Notes: generated by a model from the sequence alone, not told the origin. DNA of 64,000 nucleotides from Amycolatopsis umgeniensis (GCF_014205155.1 NZ_JACHMX010000001.1:7316001-7380000), one strand, 5' to 3'. Numbered from the stretch's first letter, positions 1-8,228 are shown. A program made the numbers and translations.

Positions 1-691
1 CGGGCCGGACGTCCCAGCGGATCTCGGAGAAGTGGTCGATCACGCCCGTGGTGAACATGTCGTCGACGTAGCTCTCCAGCTCCTCCCACTTCCGGAACTG
101 GAACGGCAACCCGGCCGTCGGCAGCTGCTGGAACATCAGCGCGCGGTTCGACGCGTACCCGGTGTCCTCCGCTCCCCAGTACGGCGAGGACGCCGAAAGG
201 GCTTGCAGGTGCGGCGCGTAGTTGAGCAGCGCGTCCAGGATCGGCAGGGCCTTGTCGCGGTGGTCGAGGCCGACGTGCACGTGGACGCCGTAGATCAGCA
301 TCTGCCGTCCCCACCACTGGGTCCGGTCGATGAGCTTGGCGTACCGCTCCTTGTCGGTGACCTTCTGCTGGTACCACGTCGAGAACGGATGCGACCCGGC
401 GGAGAACAGCTCCACGCCCAGCGGGTCGAGCACCGAGTGCACGACGTCCAGCGACTCGTTCAGATCGGCCTTGACCTCGGCGATCGTGTCGCAGATGCCG
501 CTGATCACCTCGATGGTGTTGAGCAGCAGTTCCTGCTTGATCTTCGGATGCTCTTCCTCGCCGCCGGGACGGACGGCGTCGAGCACCTGCTCCGCGACCG
601 ACGAGAGTTCACCGGTCCGCCGGTCGACGAGGGCGAGTTCCCATTCCGCGCCGACCGTCGACCGGCGCGAGGGAGTGAAGTCGATCTTCAT
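1..691 (-). CDS. Carboxylate-amine ligase, glutamate-cysteine ligase type 2 (YbdK-like), 3' end outside window
   Basis: This is the N-terminal ~230 codons of an ATP-dependent carboxylate-amine ligase; the C-terminus lies beyond base 1. The protein starts at the ATG complementary to 689-691 and soon reads STVGAEWELALVDRRTG, the VGxExE-type opening of the GCS2 family, followed by EELF-like and SAGSHPFSTW segments and a YGVHVHVGL strand typical of YbdK. The family joins glutamate to an amine such as cysteine in the cytosol; the exact substrate cannot be read from the fragment. The family usually runs to about 370 residues, so roughly 140 are missing. The next gene on the same strand ends 20 bases upstream, so the two could be cotranscribed. 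Confidence 0.85.
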   Translation of the reverse strand, partial: MKIDFTPSRRSTVGAEWELALVDRRTGELSSVAEQVLDAVRPGGEEEHPKIKQELLLNTIEVISGICDTIAEVKADLNESLDVVHSVLDPLGVELFSAGSHPFSTWYQQKVTDKERYAKLIDRTQWWGRQMLIYGVHVHVGLDHRDKALPILDALLNYAPHLQALSASSPYWGAEDTGYASNRALMFQQLPTAGLPFQFRKWEELESYVDDMFTTGVIDHFSEIRWDVRP

Positions 692-711
692 GTTCGGGAT
701 TGTCCGGCAGT

Positions 712-1245
712 TCAGACCTGCGCGCCGTTGTGCGGGTCCGCGCCGGGCGGCGGCCCCTGGCGGACGCGCAGCAGGAGGAGCGCGATCGCGGTCGCGAGGG
801 CGAGGATGCCGAGCGGCGTGCCGAGCCGCGTGCCCATGCCGATCAGGGTGGGGGCGATCAGGAGCAGCAGGCCGAGCAAGAAGAACAGCAGGACGATGAA
901 CGCGCCCTTGCGCGGCCGCGGCAGGGGAGGCGGCTCGGGCGGCACGAAATGGCCCTCGTCGTCGCTCGATCCGGCGGGGTCGTCCTCGAACAGGGTCTTG
1001 TCCCAGCTGGTGCCGCCACCTCGCCAGCCCGGTTCGGGGTCGGCCTCCGAAGAGGTCTCGGGCCGGGGTGCCTTCTCCGACGGCTTCTCGACCTTCTCAG
1101 CCTTCTCGGTCTTTTCCACGGCCTTCCCGGCCGGTTTCCCGAGGTCTTCCTCGGGGAACAGCCCGACGCCCTCCGCACGGAGGTCGGCCACGATCTCGGC
1201 GAACGTCGCGTCGACGTCCTCCGGCCCGTCCTTGCCTCTGCTCAT
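712..1245 (-). CDS. Small charged membrane protein of unknown function
   Basis: A 177-residue protein with no recognised enzymatic motif. Residues 1-110 are hydrophilic, with a Lys/Glu-rich stretch (KAVEKTEKAEKVEKPSEK) and a Pro-rich patch just before the membrane. Residues ~115-160 form two adjacent hydrophobic segments (VLLFFLLGLLLLIAPTLIGM and LGILALATAIALLLL), so it is probably an integral membrane protein with a long cytoplasmic N-terminus. The ATG overlaps the stop of the upstream esterase gene as ATGA (1242-1245), which points to translational coupling. A start further downstream is unlikely because of that coupling. Function is unknown. Confidence 0.75.
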   Translation of the reverse strand: MSRGKDGPEDVDATFAEIVADLRAEGVGLFPEEDLGKPAGKAVEKTEKAEKVEKPSEKAPRPETSSEADPEPGWRGGGTSWDKTLFEDDPAGSSDDEGHFVPPEPPPLPRPRKGAFIVLLFFLLGLLLLIAPTLIGMGTRLGTPLGILALATAIALLLLRVRQGPPPGADPHNGAQV

Positions 1246-2012
1246 CCGGCGTCCACCTGTCCCGCCCGGCGCACGGACCGGGCGAAGTCCACCGTACGCG
1301 TGAAGATCAGGCTTGCGTCGTGGTCTTGCGTGGCGACGTGGAAGCTGTTTTCCAGCACCACCTCGGTGACGTCCTCGCTGCCGATCCCGTCGAGGATCAC
1401 CTGGGAGTTGACCGGCTCCACGATGTGGTCGACGGCCGAGTGGAGCAGCAGCACGGGCTGGGTCACTTTGGCCAGGTCCGCGCGGGTGAGCCGCCAGAGC
1501 TTCGCCAGGCTCGCCGCGGCGCGCACGGGTGTCCGTGAGTAGGCCAACTCCGTCTCGCCCGGCTTCGCGATGTCGTTGGCCACGCCCGGCACCGAAGGCA
1601 GGACCCTCGACAGGACGGGCAGCAGCTTCGCGTCCCAGCGCAGTGTCAGGACCGACGGGTTCACCAGCACGATCCCGGCGATCCGGTCACCGAACTCCTC
1701 GGCCAGCCGCAGGGTCAGCGTCCCACCCATCGACAACCCGGCGACGAACACCGAGTCGCAGGCCGACAGGAGCGCCAGGAGTTCTTCACGGACCGCGCCG
1801 TACCAGTCCTCCCAGCCTGTCCGGTTCATGTCCTGCCACCGGGTGCCGTGTCCGGGGAGCAGCGGGCAGCGCACCGTGTAACCGGCTTCGGCCAGATGGT
1901 CGCCCCAGGGCCGCATACTCGCGGGGGTGCCGGTGAACCCGTGGCACAGCAGGAACCCTGCTTCGGTCGAACCGGTGTGAGCGAACGGTTCCGCGCCGGC
2001 GAGGACGGCCAT
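1242..2012 (-). CDS. Alpha/beta hydrolase, carboxylesterase / monoacylglycerol-lipase type
   Basis: A 256-residue cytosolic alpha/beta hydrolase. The oxyanion region LLCHGFTGTPASMRPWG sits at ~22-38. The nucleophile elbow GLSMGG is near residue 95, the acid is in LLHSAVDHIVEP, and the catalytic His is in ENSFHVATQD. This layout resembles Est30-type carboxylesterases and bacterial monoacylglycerol lipases, which act on short or medium acyl esters. The gene starts at ATG 2012 and is divergent from plsC. Its stop overlaps the start of the following membrane-protein gene by four bases. Placement opposite an acyltransferase suggests lipid metabolism, but the substrate is an inference. Confidence 0.9.
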   Translation of the reverse strand: MAVLAGAEPFAHTGSTEAGFLLCHGFTGTPASMRPWGDHLAEAGYTVRCPLLPGHGTRWQDMNRTGWEDWYGAVREELLALLSACDSVFVAGLSMGGTLTLRLAEEFGDRIAGIVLVNPSVLTLRWDAKLLPVLSRVLPSVPGVANDIAKPGETELAYSRTPVRAAASLAKLWRLTRADLAKVTQPVLLLHSAVDHIVEPVNSQVILDGIGSEDVTEVVLENSFHVATQDHDASLIFTRTVDFARSVRRAGQVDAG

Positions 2013-2226
2013 GCGATCGCCTTCCGTGAGAGCTGGGTAGGTCTACTATGTTCGCACGAGCGGACCGGCTTGTGGGCCCCCGGCCGTCGCCGGAATCGAG
2101 CCGGATCGGGTGTGAGATCCGTCGCTGGGTGCGGGTAACCGGGTGGACTTCGTTGTGCCGCGGGTGCGCGATTCGTAGTCTTGACCATCGGGCGCGGGGG
2201 TTGAGCTGCAAGGAGGAGTTTTCGCA

Positions 2227-2988
2227 GTGCTGTACTGGCTCATGAAACACGTGTTTATCGGGCCACTGCTCAAGGCGCTGTGGCCCACCAAGGTGGTCGG
2301 TGCGGAGAACATCCCCGACGACGGTGGCGTGATCCTCGCGGGCAACCATCTGGCGGTGGCGGACTCCTTCTTCATGCCGCTGCGGGTCAAGCGCAAGGTG
2401 ACCTTCCCGGCCAAATCGGAGTACTTCACCGAAAAGGGCCTCAAGGGCCTGCTGAAGAAGTGGTTCTTCACCGGTGTCGGCCAGTTCCCGATCGACCGCT
2501 CCGGCGGCAACGCGGCGCAGGCCGCGCTCGACACCGCGACCAGGCTGGTCCGCGAGGGGCATCTGCTCGGCATCTACCCCGAGGGCACCCGCTCCCCGGA
2601 CGGCCGCCTGTACAAGGGCAAGACCGGCGTCGCGCGGATCGCGCTCGACTCCGGCGGCCTCGTGGTCCCGGTGGCCATGGTCGGCACCGACAAGGTGAAC
2701 CCGATCGGCTCGAAGATGTGGTGGCCGCGCCGCCTCGAGATCCGGTTCGGCAAGCCGCTCGACTTCTCGCGCTACGAGGGCCTCGCCGGCGACCGGTTCA
2801 TCGAGCGGTCCATCACCGACGAGATCATGTACGCGCTGATGGAGCTCTCCGGCCAGGAGTACGTCGACATCTACGCCGCCAAGGCGAAGGAACTGCTCGC
2901 CGCCGAAGAGGCGGGGATCCGGCCGAAGGTGCCCGCGCAGCCGTCCGCCAAGGACGTCGCCCGCATCCCGGACACCAAGGTCGGCTGA
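2227..2988 (+). CDS. plsC: 1-acylglycerol-3-phosphate O-acyltransferase (PlsC family)
   Basis: A 253-residue acyltransferase that would add an acyl chain to lysophosphatidate during phospholipid or triacylglycerol synthesis at the inner membrane face. The catalytic H-X4-D motif is visible as H41-LAVA-D46 in NHLAVADS, and the glycerophosphate-binding motif as EGTRSPDG at ~119-126. A short hydrophobic N-terminus (residues 2-18) could anchor it. The start is GTG 2227, preceded by AAGGAGG at 2210-2216. Other family members have related acyl acceptors, so the exact substrate is less certain than the fold. Confidence 0.9.
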   Translation: MLYWLMKHVFIGPLLKALWPTKVVGAENIPDDGGVILAGNHLAVADSFFMPLRVKRKVTFPAKSEYFTEKGLKGLLKKWFFTGVGQFPIDRSGGNAAQAALDTATRLVREGHLLGIYPEGTRSPDGRLYKGKTGVARIALDSGGLVVPVAMVGTDKVNPIGSKMWWPRRLEIRFGKPLDFSRYEGLAGDRFIERSITDEIMYALMELSGQEYVDIYAAKAKELLAAEEAGIRPKVPAQPSAKDVARIPDTKVG

Positions 2989-3008
2989 GACCCCACTAGG
3001 GTTCTGCG

Positions 3009-3494
3009 GTGCGCTTTTTCTACGACACCGAATTCATTGAGGACGGCGTGACCATCGATCTGGTGTCGATCGGTGTCGTGGACGAAAGAGGCCGCGAGTT
3101 CTACGCGGTCTCGACCGATTTCGATCCCGGCAAAGCGGGCCCCTGGGTCCGCGACCACGTGCTCCCGAAACTCCCGTCGCCCGCCGACCCGGCGTGGCGC
3201 AGCCGCGAGAAGATCCGCACGGATCTGCTCGAGTTCTTCGGCAAGCCGCCCGGCGGGATCGAACTGTGGGCCTGGTTCGCCGCCTACGACCACGTCGCGC
3301 TGGCGCAGCTGTGGGGGCCGATGCCCGCACTGCCGCGCCAGCTCCCGCGATTCACGCGTGACCTGCGGCAACGCTGGGAGGACGCGGGCAAGCCCAAGCT
3401 CCCGGCGGCCCCGGACGACCAGCACGACGCCCTCGCGGACGCGCGGCACAACTTCCAGCGCTGGGGAATCATCGAGTCCTACTGGCAGCGCTAG
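3009..3494 (+). CDS. DEDDh-type 3'-5' exoribonuclease (Rv2179c-like)
   Basis: A 161-residue RNase of the small actinobacterial family typified by M. tuberculosis Rv2179c, which digests 3' overhangs of RNA with metal catalysis. The first acidic pair is FYDTEF at residues 4-9 and the C-terminal acidic/His cluster is DDQHDALADARHN at ~136-148, giving the D-E-D-D-H set. The protein is the usual full length. The start is GTG 3009, 20 bases after plsC, so a two-gene transcription unit is likely. A long palindrome follows before the convergent aroG. Confidence 0.9.
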   Translation: MRFFYDTEFIEDGVTIDLVSIGVVDERGREFYAVSTDFDPGKAGPWVRDHVLPKLPSPADPAWRSREKIRTDLLEFFGKPPGGIELWAWFAAYDHVALAQLWGPMPALPRQLPRFTRDLRQRWEDAGKPKLPAAPDDQHDALADARHNFQRWGIIESYWQR

Positions 3495-3598
3495 TCGGGC
3501 CGGGTGCCGGCCTTCACGGACTTGCGGATCGCACCGGCCGCGCGTGAAGGTGATGCCTCGGTCCGGTAGGTCGTGAGTGCTGGCGGCGAAGCCTGACT

Positions 3599-3637
3599 GT
3601 GTGGATTTCGGGACGTCAGATGTCCCGAAATCCACAC
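3599..3637. repeat. Intergenic palindrome, GGGAC-core family (divergent-arm copy)
   Basis: Perfect 16-base arms (3599-3614 and 3622-3637) flank a 7-base loop GTCAGAT. The inner GGGAC-GTCAGAT-GTCCC core matches the elements at 34010 and 50138, while the outer arms (GTGTGGATTTC) differ but stay complementary. It lies between the convergent exoribonuclease and aroG genes and could serve both as a terminator, although no T-run follows. Confidence 0.8.
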
Positions 3638-3688
3638 GGTTCCTGGGACGTCGCGGTTCCACGACGGCACGCTGACCTGCCCAGGCGC

Positions 3689-4765
3689 TCACCGCCGCGA
3701 GTCGACGGCCTCGGCGAGGGTGTCCAGCAGTTCGGCCGTCGTGTCCCAGCCCAGGCACGCGTCCGTGATCGACTGCCCGTAGGTCAGCGACGCCGCCTCG
3801 CCGAGCGTGAGGTCCTGTCGCCCCGCCACCAGGAAACTCTCCAGCATCAGCCCCGCGATGCCCCGTTCACCGGCGCCGATCCGCCTGGCGAGCTCGCGGA
3901 CGACCGAAGCCTGGCGCACGTGGTCCTTCGCGCTGTTGCCGTGGCTCGCGTCGATGATCACACGCTCCGGCAGCCCCGACTTCGCCAGCCGGGCCAGCGT
4001 GTCGGCCACCGTCGCGGCGTCGTAGTTCGGGCCCGCGGCGCTGCCGCGCAGGATCACGTGGCAGTCCTCGTTCCCCGCGGTGGTGATCAGCGCGGCGAGA
4101 CCGTCGGGGTTGATCCCGGCGAACACGTGGCTCGCGCCCGCCGCGCGGGTGGCGTCGACGGCGACCTGGACGTCGCCCTCGGTCGAGTTCTTGATCCCCA
4201 CGGGCATCGAAAGCGCGCTGCACAGCTGCCGGTGCACCTGGCTCGCCGCGGTCCGCGCGCCGATGGAACCCCAGGTCACGGTGTCGGAGATGAACTGCGG
4301 GGTGATCGGGTCGAGGAATTCGCAGCCGACCGGAAGGCCGAGCGCGGAGATGTCGAGCAGCAGTTTGCGCGCCATCCGGAGGCCGTGGTTGACCTCGTAG
4401 GTGCCGTCGAGGCCGGGGTCGTTGATCAGGCCTTTCCAGCCGAGCGTGGTCCGCGGCTTCTCGAAGTAGACGCGCATGACGATGTGCAGGTCGCGGCGGT
4501 GTTCTTCGGCCTTGGCGGCGAGGCGGCGGGCGTAGTCGAGCGCGGCGTCCGCGTCGTGCACCGAGCAGGGCCCGACGACGACGAGGAGCCGGTCGTCCCG
4601 GCCGTCGAGGATGTCGACGGCCGAGGCCCGCCCGGCTAGGACGGTATCGGCGGTTTCCGCCGTCATCGGATGTTCGTGCCGCAGCATCGCGGGCGACAGC
4701 AGCGGGCTGATGGCCGCCGTGCGGTGTCCGTCGAGGGCGATCAGGGTGTCAGCGGAGGGAGACAT
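3689..4765 (-). CDS. aroG: 3-deoxy-D-arabino-heptulosonate 7-phosphate (DAHP) synthase, class I-alpha
   Basis: A 358-residue enzyme of the AroF/G/H type that condenses phosphoenolpyruvate with erythrose 4-phosphate, the first step of the shikimate pathway. The PEP-binding GPCSVHD (65-71), RVYFEKPRTTLGWKG (98-112), GCEFLDPITPQ, GIKNSTEGD and DASHGNSAKDH motifs are all present, and the length is normal. I chose ATG 4765 because the homology begins there and GAAAGGA lies upstream; a longer in-frame reading would run through the leader region. Expression is probably controlled by the aromatic leader peptide and hairpins listed separately. It is divergent from phosphofructokinase. Confidence 0.95.
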   Translation of the reverse strand: MSPSADTLIALDGHRTAAISPLLSPAMLRHEHPMTAETADTVLAGRASAVDILDGRDDRLLVVVGPCSVHDADAALDYARRLAAKAEEHRRDLHIVMRVYFEKPRTTLGWKGLINDPGLDGTYEVNHGLRMARKLLLDISALGLPVGCEFLDPITPQFISDTVTWGSIGARTAASQVHRQLCSALSMPVGIKNSTEGDVQVAVDATRAAGASHVFAGINPDGLAALITTAGNEDCHVILRGSAAGPNYDAATVADTLARLAKSGLPERVIIDASHGNSAKDHVRQASVVRELARRIGAGERGIAGLMLESFLVAGRQDLTLGEAASLTYGQSITDACLGWDTTAELLDTLAEAVDSRR

Positions 4766-4768
4766 CGC

Positions 4769-4801
4769 GGGTCTGGTTCCTTTCGAAAGGGATACCGACC
4801 C
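4769..4801 (-). promoter_or_regulatory. Hairpin covering the aroG ribosome-binding site
   Basis: On the coding strand GGGTCGGT pairs with ACC-A-GACCC, enclosing the perfect 12-base palindrome CCTTTCGAAAGG (4779-4790). The 3' half of that palindrome is the GAAAGGA Shine-Dalgarno sequence of aroG, so this fold would hide the ribosome-binding site. It may be the off-state of the leader. Confidence 0.55.
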
Positions 4802-4812
4802 GCGGGAACTCG

Positions 4813-4837
4813 CCGAGCCGGTGTGATTCCGGCTCGG
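4813..4837 (-). promoter_or_regulatory. Attenuator-like hairpin between leader peptide and aroG
   Basis: A perfect 9-bp stem (CCGAGCCGG / CCGGCTCGG) with a 7-base loop starts 9 bases after the leader stop codon. It has no U-run, so if it acts in attenuation it may work by refolding with the downstream hairpin rather than as a simple terminator. Confidence 0.5.
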
Positions 4838-4845
4838 GGTGGTGG

Positions 4846-4911
4846 TCAGCGCAGGTTCACGCCGCCGTGCCCACCCGGGGCCGGCTTCGTAAACCAGAAA
4901 TAGCGCTGCAC
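4846..4911 (-). CDS. Aromatic leader peptide upstream of aroG
   Basis: A 21-codon frame starts at the GTG complementary to 4909-4911 and ends with TGA at 4846-4848. Residues 2-9 read QRYFWFTK, four consecutive aromatic codons (Tyr-Phe-Trp-Phe), followed by a Pro/Gly-rich tail. A cluster of the pathway end-product amino acids just ahead of DAHP synthase is the hallmark of ribosome-mediated attenuation. Known from families: leader peptides of this type control trp and phe operons. Inferred: stalling on Phe/Trp codons changes the folding of the two hairpins before aroG. No strong ribosome-binding site is visible, so it may be a leaderless start. Confidence 0.65.
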   Translation of the reverse strand: MQRYFWFTKPAPGGHGGVNLR

Positions 4912-5048
4912 GACGCCAAGCTAGCACATCCGTGATCGCGGACCGATTCCCGAGGTGGTCCGCCCTGCACCGATCCAGAGAACTCCCGCTACGCTGGCGT
5001 CGGGACATGTGACTGTCATCTCTACGGAACACAAGACGGAGGCTTCTG

Positions 5049-6074
5049 ATGCGTGTCGGTGTGCTGACCGGCGGTGGCGACTGCCCGGGGCTCAACGCGG
5101 TGATCCGCGCTGTGGTGCGCAAGGGCATCGAGGTGCACGGCTGGGACATCGTCGGGTTCCGCAACGGCTGGAACGGTCCCCTCACCGGGGACAGCCGCCC
5201 GCTCGGGCTGAACGACGTCGAGGACATCCTCACCCGCGGTGGCACCATCCTGCGCTCCTCGCGGACCAACCCGTACAAGGTCGACGGCGGCGTCGACAAG
5301 ATCAAGGCCGTGCTCGCCGAGCAGCAGGTCGACGCGCTGATCGCGATCGGCGGCGAGGACACCCTCGGCGTCGCGAAACGGCTCACGGACGACGGCGTCG
5401 GCGTCGTCGGGGTGCCCAAGACGATCGACAACGACCTCGGCGCCACGGACTACACCTTCGGCTTCGACACGGCCGTCTCGATCGCCACCGAGGCCATCGA
5501 CCGCCTGCACACCACGGCCGAGTCGCACCACCGCGCGCTGGTCGTCGAGGTCATGGGACGGCACGCGGGCTGGATCGCGCTGCACTCCGGCCTCGCCGGC
5601 GGCGCGAGCGTGATCCTGGTGCCGGAGCGGCACTTCAACGTCGACCAGGTCGTTTCGTGGGTCGAGCGCCGCTTCGAGAAGGAGTACGCGCCGATCATCG
5701 TCGTCGCCGAGGGCGCGCTGCCCGAGGGGGGCGAGGAGCGGCTGCTCACCGGTGAGAAGGACGCCTTCGGGCACGTCCGGCTCGGCGGCATCGGCACCTG
5801 GCTGGCCGACGAGATCGCCGCCCGCACCGGCAAGGAGTCCCGCGCGGTCGTGCTCGGGCACGTCCAGCGCGGCGGCACCCCGACGGCGTACGACCGCGTG
5901 CTCGCCACCCGGTTCGGCCTCAACGCCGTCGACGCCGTGGCCGACGGCGACTTCGGCGTGATGGTGGCCCTGCGCGGAACGGACATCGTCCGCGTCAAGC
6001 TCTCCGAGGCGACCGCCGAACTCAAGACCGTTCCGGCCGAACGGTACGAAGAGGCCGAAGTCTTCTTCGGCTGA
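5049..6074 (+). CDS. pfp: Group III phosphofructokinase, predicted PPi-dependent
   Basis: A 341-residue 6-phosphofructokinase. Motifs seen are GGGDCPGLN (8-16), IGGEDTLG (100-107), PKTIDNDL (123-130), EVMGRHAGW and GHVQRGGTPTAYDR. Residue 104 is Asp (GGE-D-T) and residue 124 is Lys. Known: in this family Gly104 goes with ATP and Asp104 plus Lys124 goes with pyrophosphate, as in the PPi-PFK of Amycolatopsis methanolica. I therefore infer a reversible PPi-linked enzyme between fructose 6-phosphate and fructose 1,6-bisphosphate. The start ATG 5049 follows CGGAGGC. It is divergent from the aroG leader and ends at a strong palindrome (6089). Confidence 0.93.
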   Translation: MRVGVLTGGGDCPGLNAVIRAVVRKGIEVHGWDIVGFRNGWNGPLTGDSRPLGLNDVEDILTRGGTILRSSRTNPYKVDGGVDKIKAVLAEQQVDALIAIGGEDTLGVAKRLTDDGVGVVGVPKTIDNDLGATDYTFGFDTAVSIATEAIDRLHTTAESHHRALVVEVMGRHAGWIALHSGLAGGASVILVPERHFNVDQVVSWVERRFEKEYAPIIVVAEGALPEGGEERLLTGEKDAFGHVRLGGIGTWLADEIAARTGKESRAVVLGHVQRGGTPTAYDRVLATRFGLNAVDAVADGDFGVMVALRGTDIVRVKLSEATAELKTVPAERYEEAEVFFG

Positions 6075-6088
6075 GCCCTGTTTCAGGA

Positions 6089-6130
6089 GAAGGCCCCTTA
6101 CTTTGTGCTGAGCTCGGGTAAGGGGCCTTC
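6089..6130. repeat. Intergenic palindrome, AAGGCCCCTT family
   Basis: Arms of 12-13 bases (GAAGGCCCCTTAC / GTAAGGGGCCTTC) enclose a 16-base loop, 15 bases after the pfp stop codon. The arm matches the elements at 12184, 42959 and 50279. It probably terminates pfp transcription. Confidence 0.8.
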
Positions 6131-6208
6131 GCTTTCCTTGCGGCCCCGCCCTCGCGGCGAGTTGAATCGGCCACCCGGGGGATCTTGGGTGGAAGGGCGG
6201 GGGTTCTC

Positions 6209-7720
6209 ATGGCGGGAGCGGGATCCAGCAGGCGCGAGTTCCTGAGATGGCTGGCCGCGAGCGGGACCGGGGTGGCGCTCGCCGGACTGCTGCCCGGTAC
6301 GGCCGCCGCGGCCACGGGCGAAATCGTCGTCATCGCCCGCGTCACGCTGATCGACGGCACGGGTTCGGCCCCGCGACGCGACGTCTCCGTGGTGCTCGTC
6401 GGCGATCGGATCGCCTGGGTCGGCGCCGCCGACCACATACCGGAAACCGGTGGCGCGCGGGTGATCGACGGCCGCGGCAAGTACCTCGTCCCGGGACTCT
6501 GGGACATGCACACCCACGGCGCGGACCTCGAAGAGATCGTCCCGCCGCTGCACCTGGTCCACGGTGTCACGGGCGCCCGCGAGATGTGGGGCTACGCGGA
6601 GAACCGCGCGACCAGGGACAAGATCGAACGCGGTGACCTGCTGGGCCCGCGCATGGTGCTGGGCAGCGGGATCGTCGACGGACCGGTCACGCTCCTGAGC
6701 CCACCGGTGCTCCAGGTGTCGACGGAGGCCGAGGCGCGGGCCGTCGTCCGCGCGGAGGCGGCGGCGGGCGCCGAATTCGTCAAGGTCTACTCGTACCTCG
6801 GTCCCGAGGCGCTGCGCGCGGTCGCGGCCGAGACCCGTGACCGGGGCCTGCGGTTCTCCGGGCACTGGCCGTACAAGGTTTCCCACGGGGAGGCGAGCGA
6901 CCTCGGCCAGCACAGCTTCGAGCACTTCTTCGGGGTGTCCGTCCACTGCTCGTCCCGGCGCGACGAGATCCTCGCCAGGCTGAAGGCGACGCCCTTCGAC
7001 CCCGCGGCGCCGCGCGCCTTCTTCAACCTGGCACGGCAGCTGGAGTTCGACTCGGTCAGCACGTACAGCCCCGCCGCCGCTTGGGCCTACTTCGGCAGGC
7101 TGCGGCGCAACGGCACCTGGCACTCGCCGACCCTCACGATCAACCGGGTCGTCACCCAGCCCGCCGAAACCCACAAGCAGGACGCGCGGCTGAAGTACCT
7201 GCCCGCCGACATCCGCGAGAGCTGGGCCATCGGCATCGAGCGATTCGCGCCGAAGACCCCGGCGGACATCGCCCTGCAGGAGCGGTACTACCAGGAGACG
7301 CTGCGGCTGGTCGGGGTCGCGCACGACGCGGGAGTCGGCCTCATCGGCGGCACCGACTGCCTCAACCCGTACACGTTCCCCGGCAGCGGGCTGCACGAGG
7401 AGCTCGCCTTCCTGGTCGAGGCCGGGCTCTCGCCGGTGCAGGCGTTGAAGACCGTCACGGGCGACGCGGCGAAATTCCTCGGCAGGGAGGCGACTTCGGG
7501 CACGGTCGCGGCGGGGAAGGAGGCGGACCTCGTGCTGCTGGACGCGAACCCGGCCGCCGACATCCGCAACGTCGCGAAGATCGACCTGGTGATCACCCGC
7601 GGCCGCGTCCTCGACAAGGCGGCGCGGCGCCGGATGCTCGACGCCGTCGAGGCCGCCGCGAACCGGCCGGTCACGAGCGCCCGGCTCCACTCCCTCGCCC
7701 GCCGAGGGTGCTGTTGCTGA
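6209..7720 (+). CDS. Tat-exported amidohydrolase family protein
   Basis: A 503-residue metal-dependent hydrolase of the imidazolonepropionase-like amidohydrolase group. The N-terminus SSRREFLRWLAASGTGVALAGLLP is a twin-arginine signal, so the folded enzyme would be exported and perhaps anchored. The first metal ligands are in GLWDMHTHGAD (~93-103). Later parts include SGHWPYK, a LIGGTDCLNPYTFPGSGLHEEL segment with the late Asp, and the family-typical C-terminal beta-sandwich GTVAAGKEADLVLLDANP. I chose ATG 6209 because the Tat motif follows directly; a TTG 24 bases upstream is possible but poorly placed. The substrate is unknown; relatives cleave cyclic amides and dipeptides. Confidence 0.88.
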   Translation: MAGAGSSRREFLRWLAASGTGVALAGLLPGTAAAATGEIVVIARVTLIDGTGSAPRRDVSVVLVGDRIAWVGAADHIPETGGARVIDGRGKYLVPGLWDMHTHGADLEEIVPPLHLVHGVTGAREMWGYAENRATRDKIERGDLLGPRMVLGSGIVDGPVTLLSPPVLQVSTEAEARAVVRAEAAAGAEFVKVYSYLGPEALRAVAAETRDRGLRFSGHWPYKVSHGEASDLGQHSFEHFFGVSVHCSSRRDEILARLKATPFDPAAPRAFFNLARQLEFDSVSTYSPAAAWAYFGRLRRNGTWHSPTLTINRVVTQPAETHKQDARLKYLPADIRESWAIGIERFAPKTPADIALQERYYQETLRLVGVAHDAGVGLIGGTDCLNPYTFPGSGLHEELAFLVEAGLSPVQALKTVTGDAAKFLGREATSGTVAAGKEADLVLLDANPAADIRNVAKIDLVITRGRVLDKAARRRMLDAVEAAANRPVTSARLHSLARRGCCC

Positions 7721-8158
7721 TCAGCCGAGCTTTTCGGCGAGTTCGATGATGATCCCGTCGGGTCCGCGCAGGTAGCAGAGCCGGAAGCTGTCCTCGTAGT
7801 TCACGACCTCGCCCACGAGTTCGGCGCCGTGCGGCCGCACGCGGTCGAGGACGGCGTCGACGTCGTCGACCTGGAAGGCGAGGTGGCGCAGGCCCAGGGT
7901 GTTGGCCGGAGCGTGCGAGTCTCCGGGGTGGGACTCGGGCGTGAGGTATTGGATGAGTTCGAGGCATCCTTGACCACCGGGGACGCGCACCATCGCGACC
8001 TCCGATTTGGCCTTCTCGACCGCGGTGATGCGATCCGCCAGCTCGCTCTCCATCGTCATCTTGCCGTCGAGTTCGAGACCGAAGTCGACGAAGAACGCGA
8101 CGGCGGCCGTGAGGTCGCTGACGATGACGCCGACGTGGTCCATCCGCTGGATGCTCAT
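7721..8158 (-). CDS. VOC (glyoxalase/bleomycin-resistance) family protein
   Basis: A 145-residue protein with two beta-alpha-beta-beta-beta units. MDHVGVIVSDLTAAVAFFVDFGLEL begins the first, and LRHLAFQVDDVDAVLDRVRPHGAEL the second, ending YLRGPDGIIIELAEKLG. The His in MDHVGV, the His in LRHLAF and the Glu in IIIELAE are the usual metal ligands. Functions in the fold range from lyases to dioxygenases, so no reaction is assigned. The start ATG 8158 is preceded by AGGAGA; a longer frame has no good ribosome-binding site. It is convergent with the amidohydrolase, two bases apart. Confidence 0.88.
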   Translation of the reverse strand: MSIQRMDHVGVIVSDLTAAVAFFVDFGLELDGKMTMESELADRITAVEKAKSEVAMVRVPGGQGCLELIQYLTPESHPGDSHAPANTLGLRHLAFQVDDVDAVLDRVRPHGAELVGEVVNYEDSFRLCYLRGPDGIIIELAEKLG

Positions 8159-8228
8159 GCTGATCTCCTCGCTGTGGGTGCTTCCGGCCCAGGGACGAAG
8201 CCGCGTCGCCGTTCTCGACATCCTGGAT

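Noticed and set aside
3689..5446. A 585-residue reading of DAHP synthase extending into the phosphofructokinase gene
   Set aside because: Family homology begins at ATG 4765. The extension crosses the leader region and an oppositely oriented gene.
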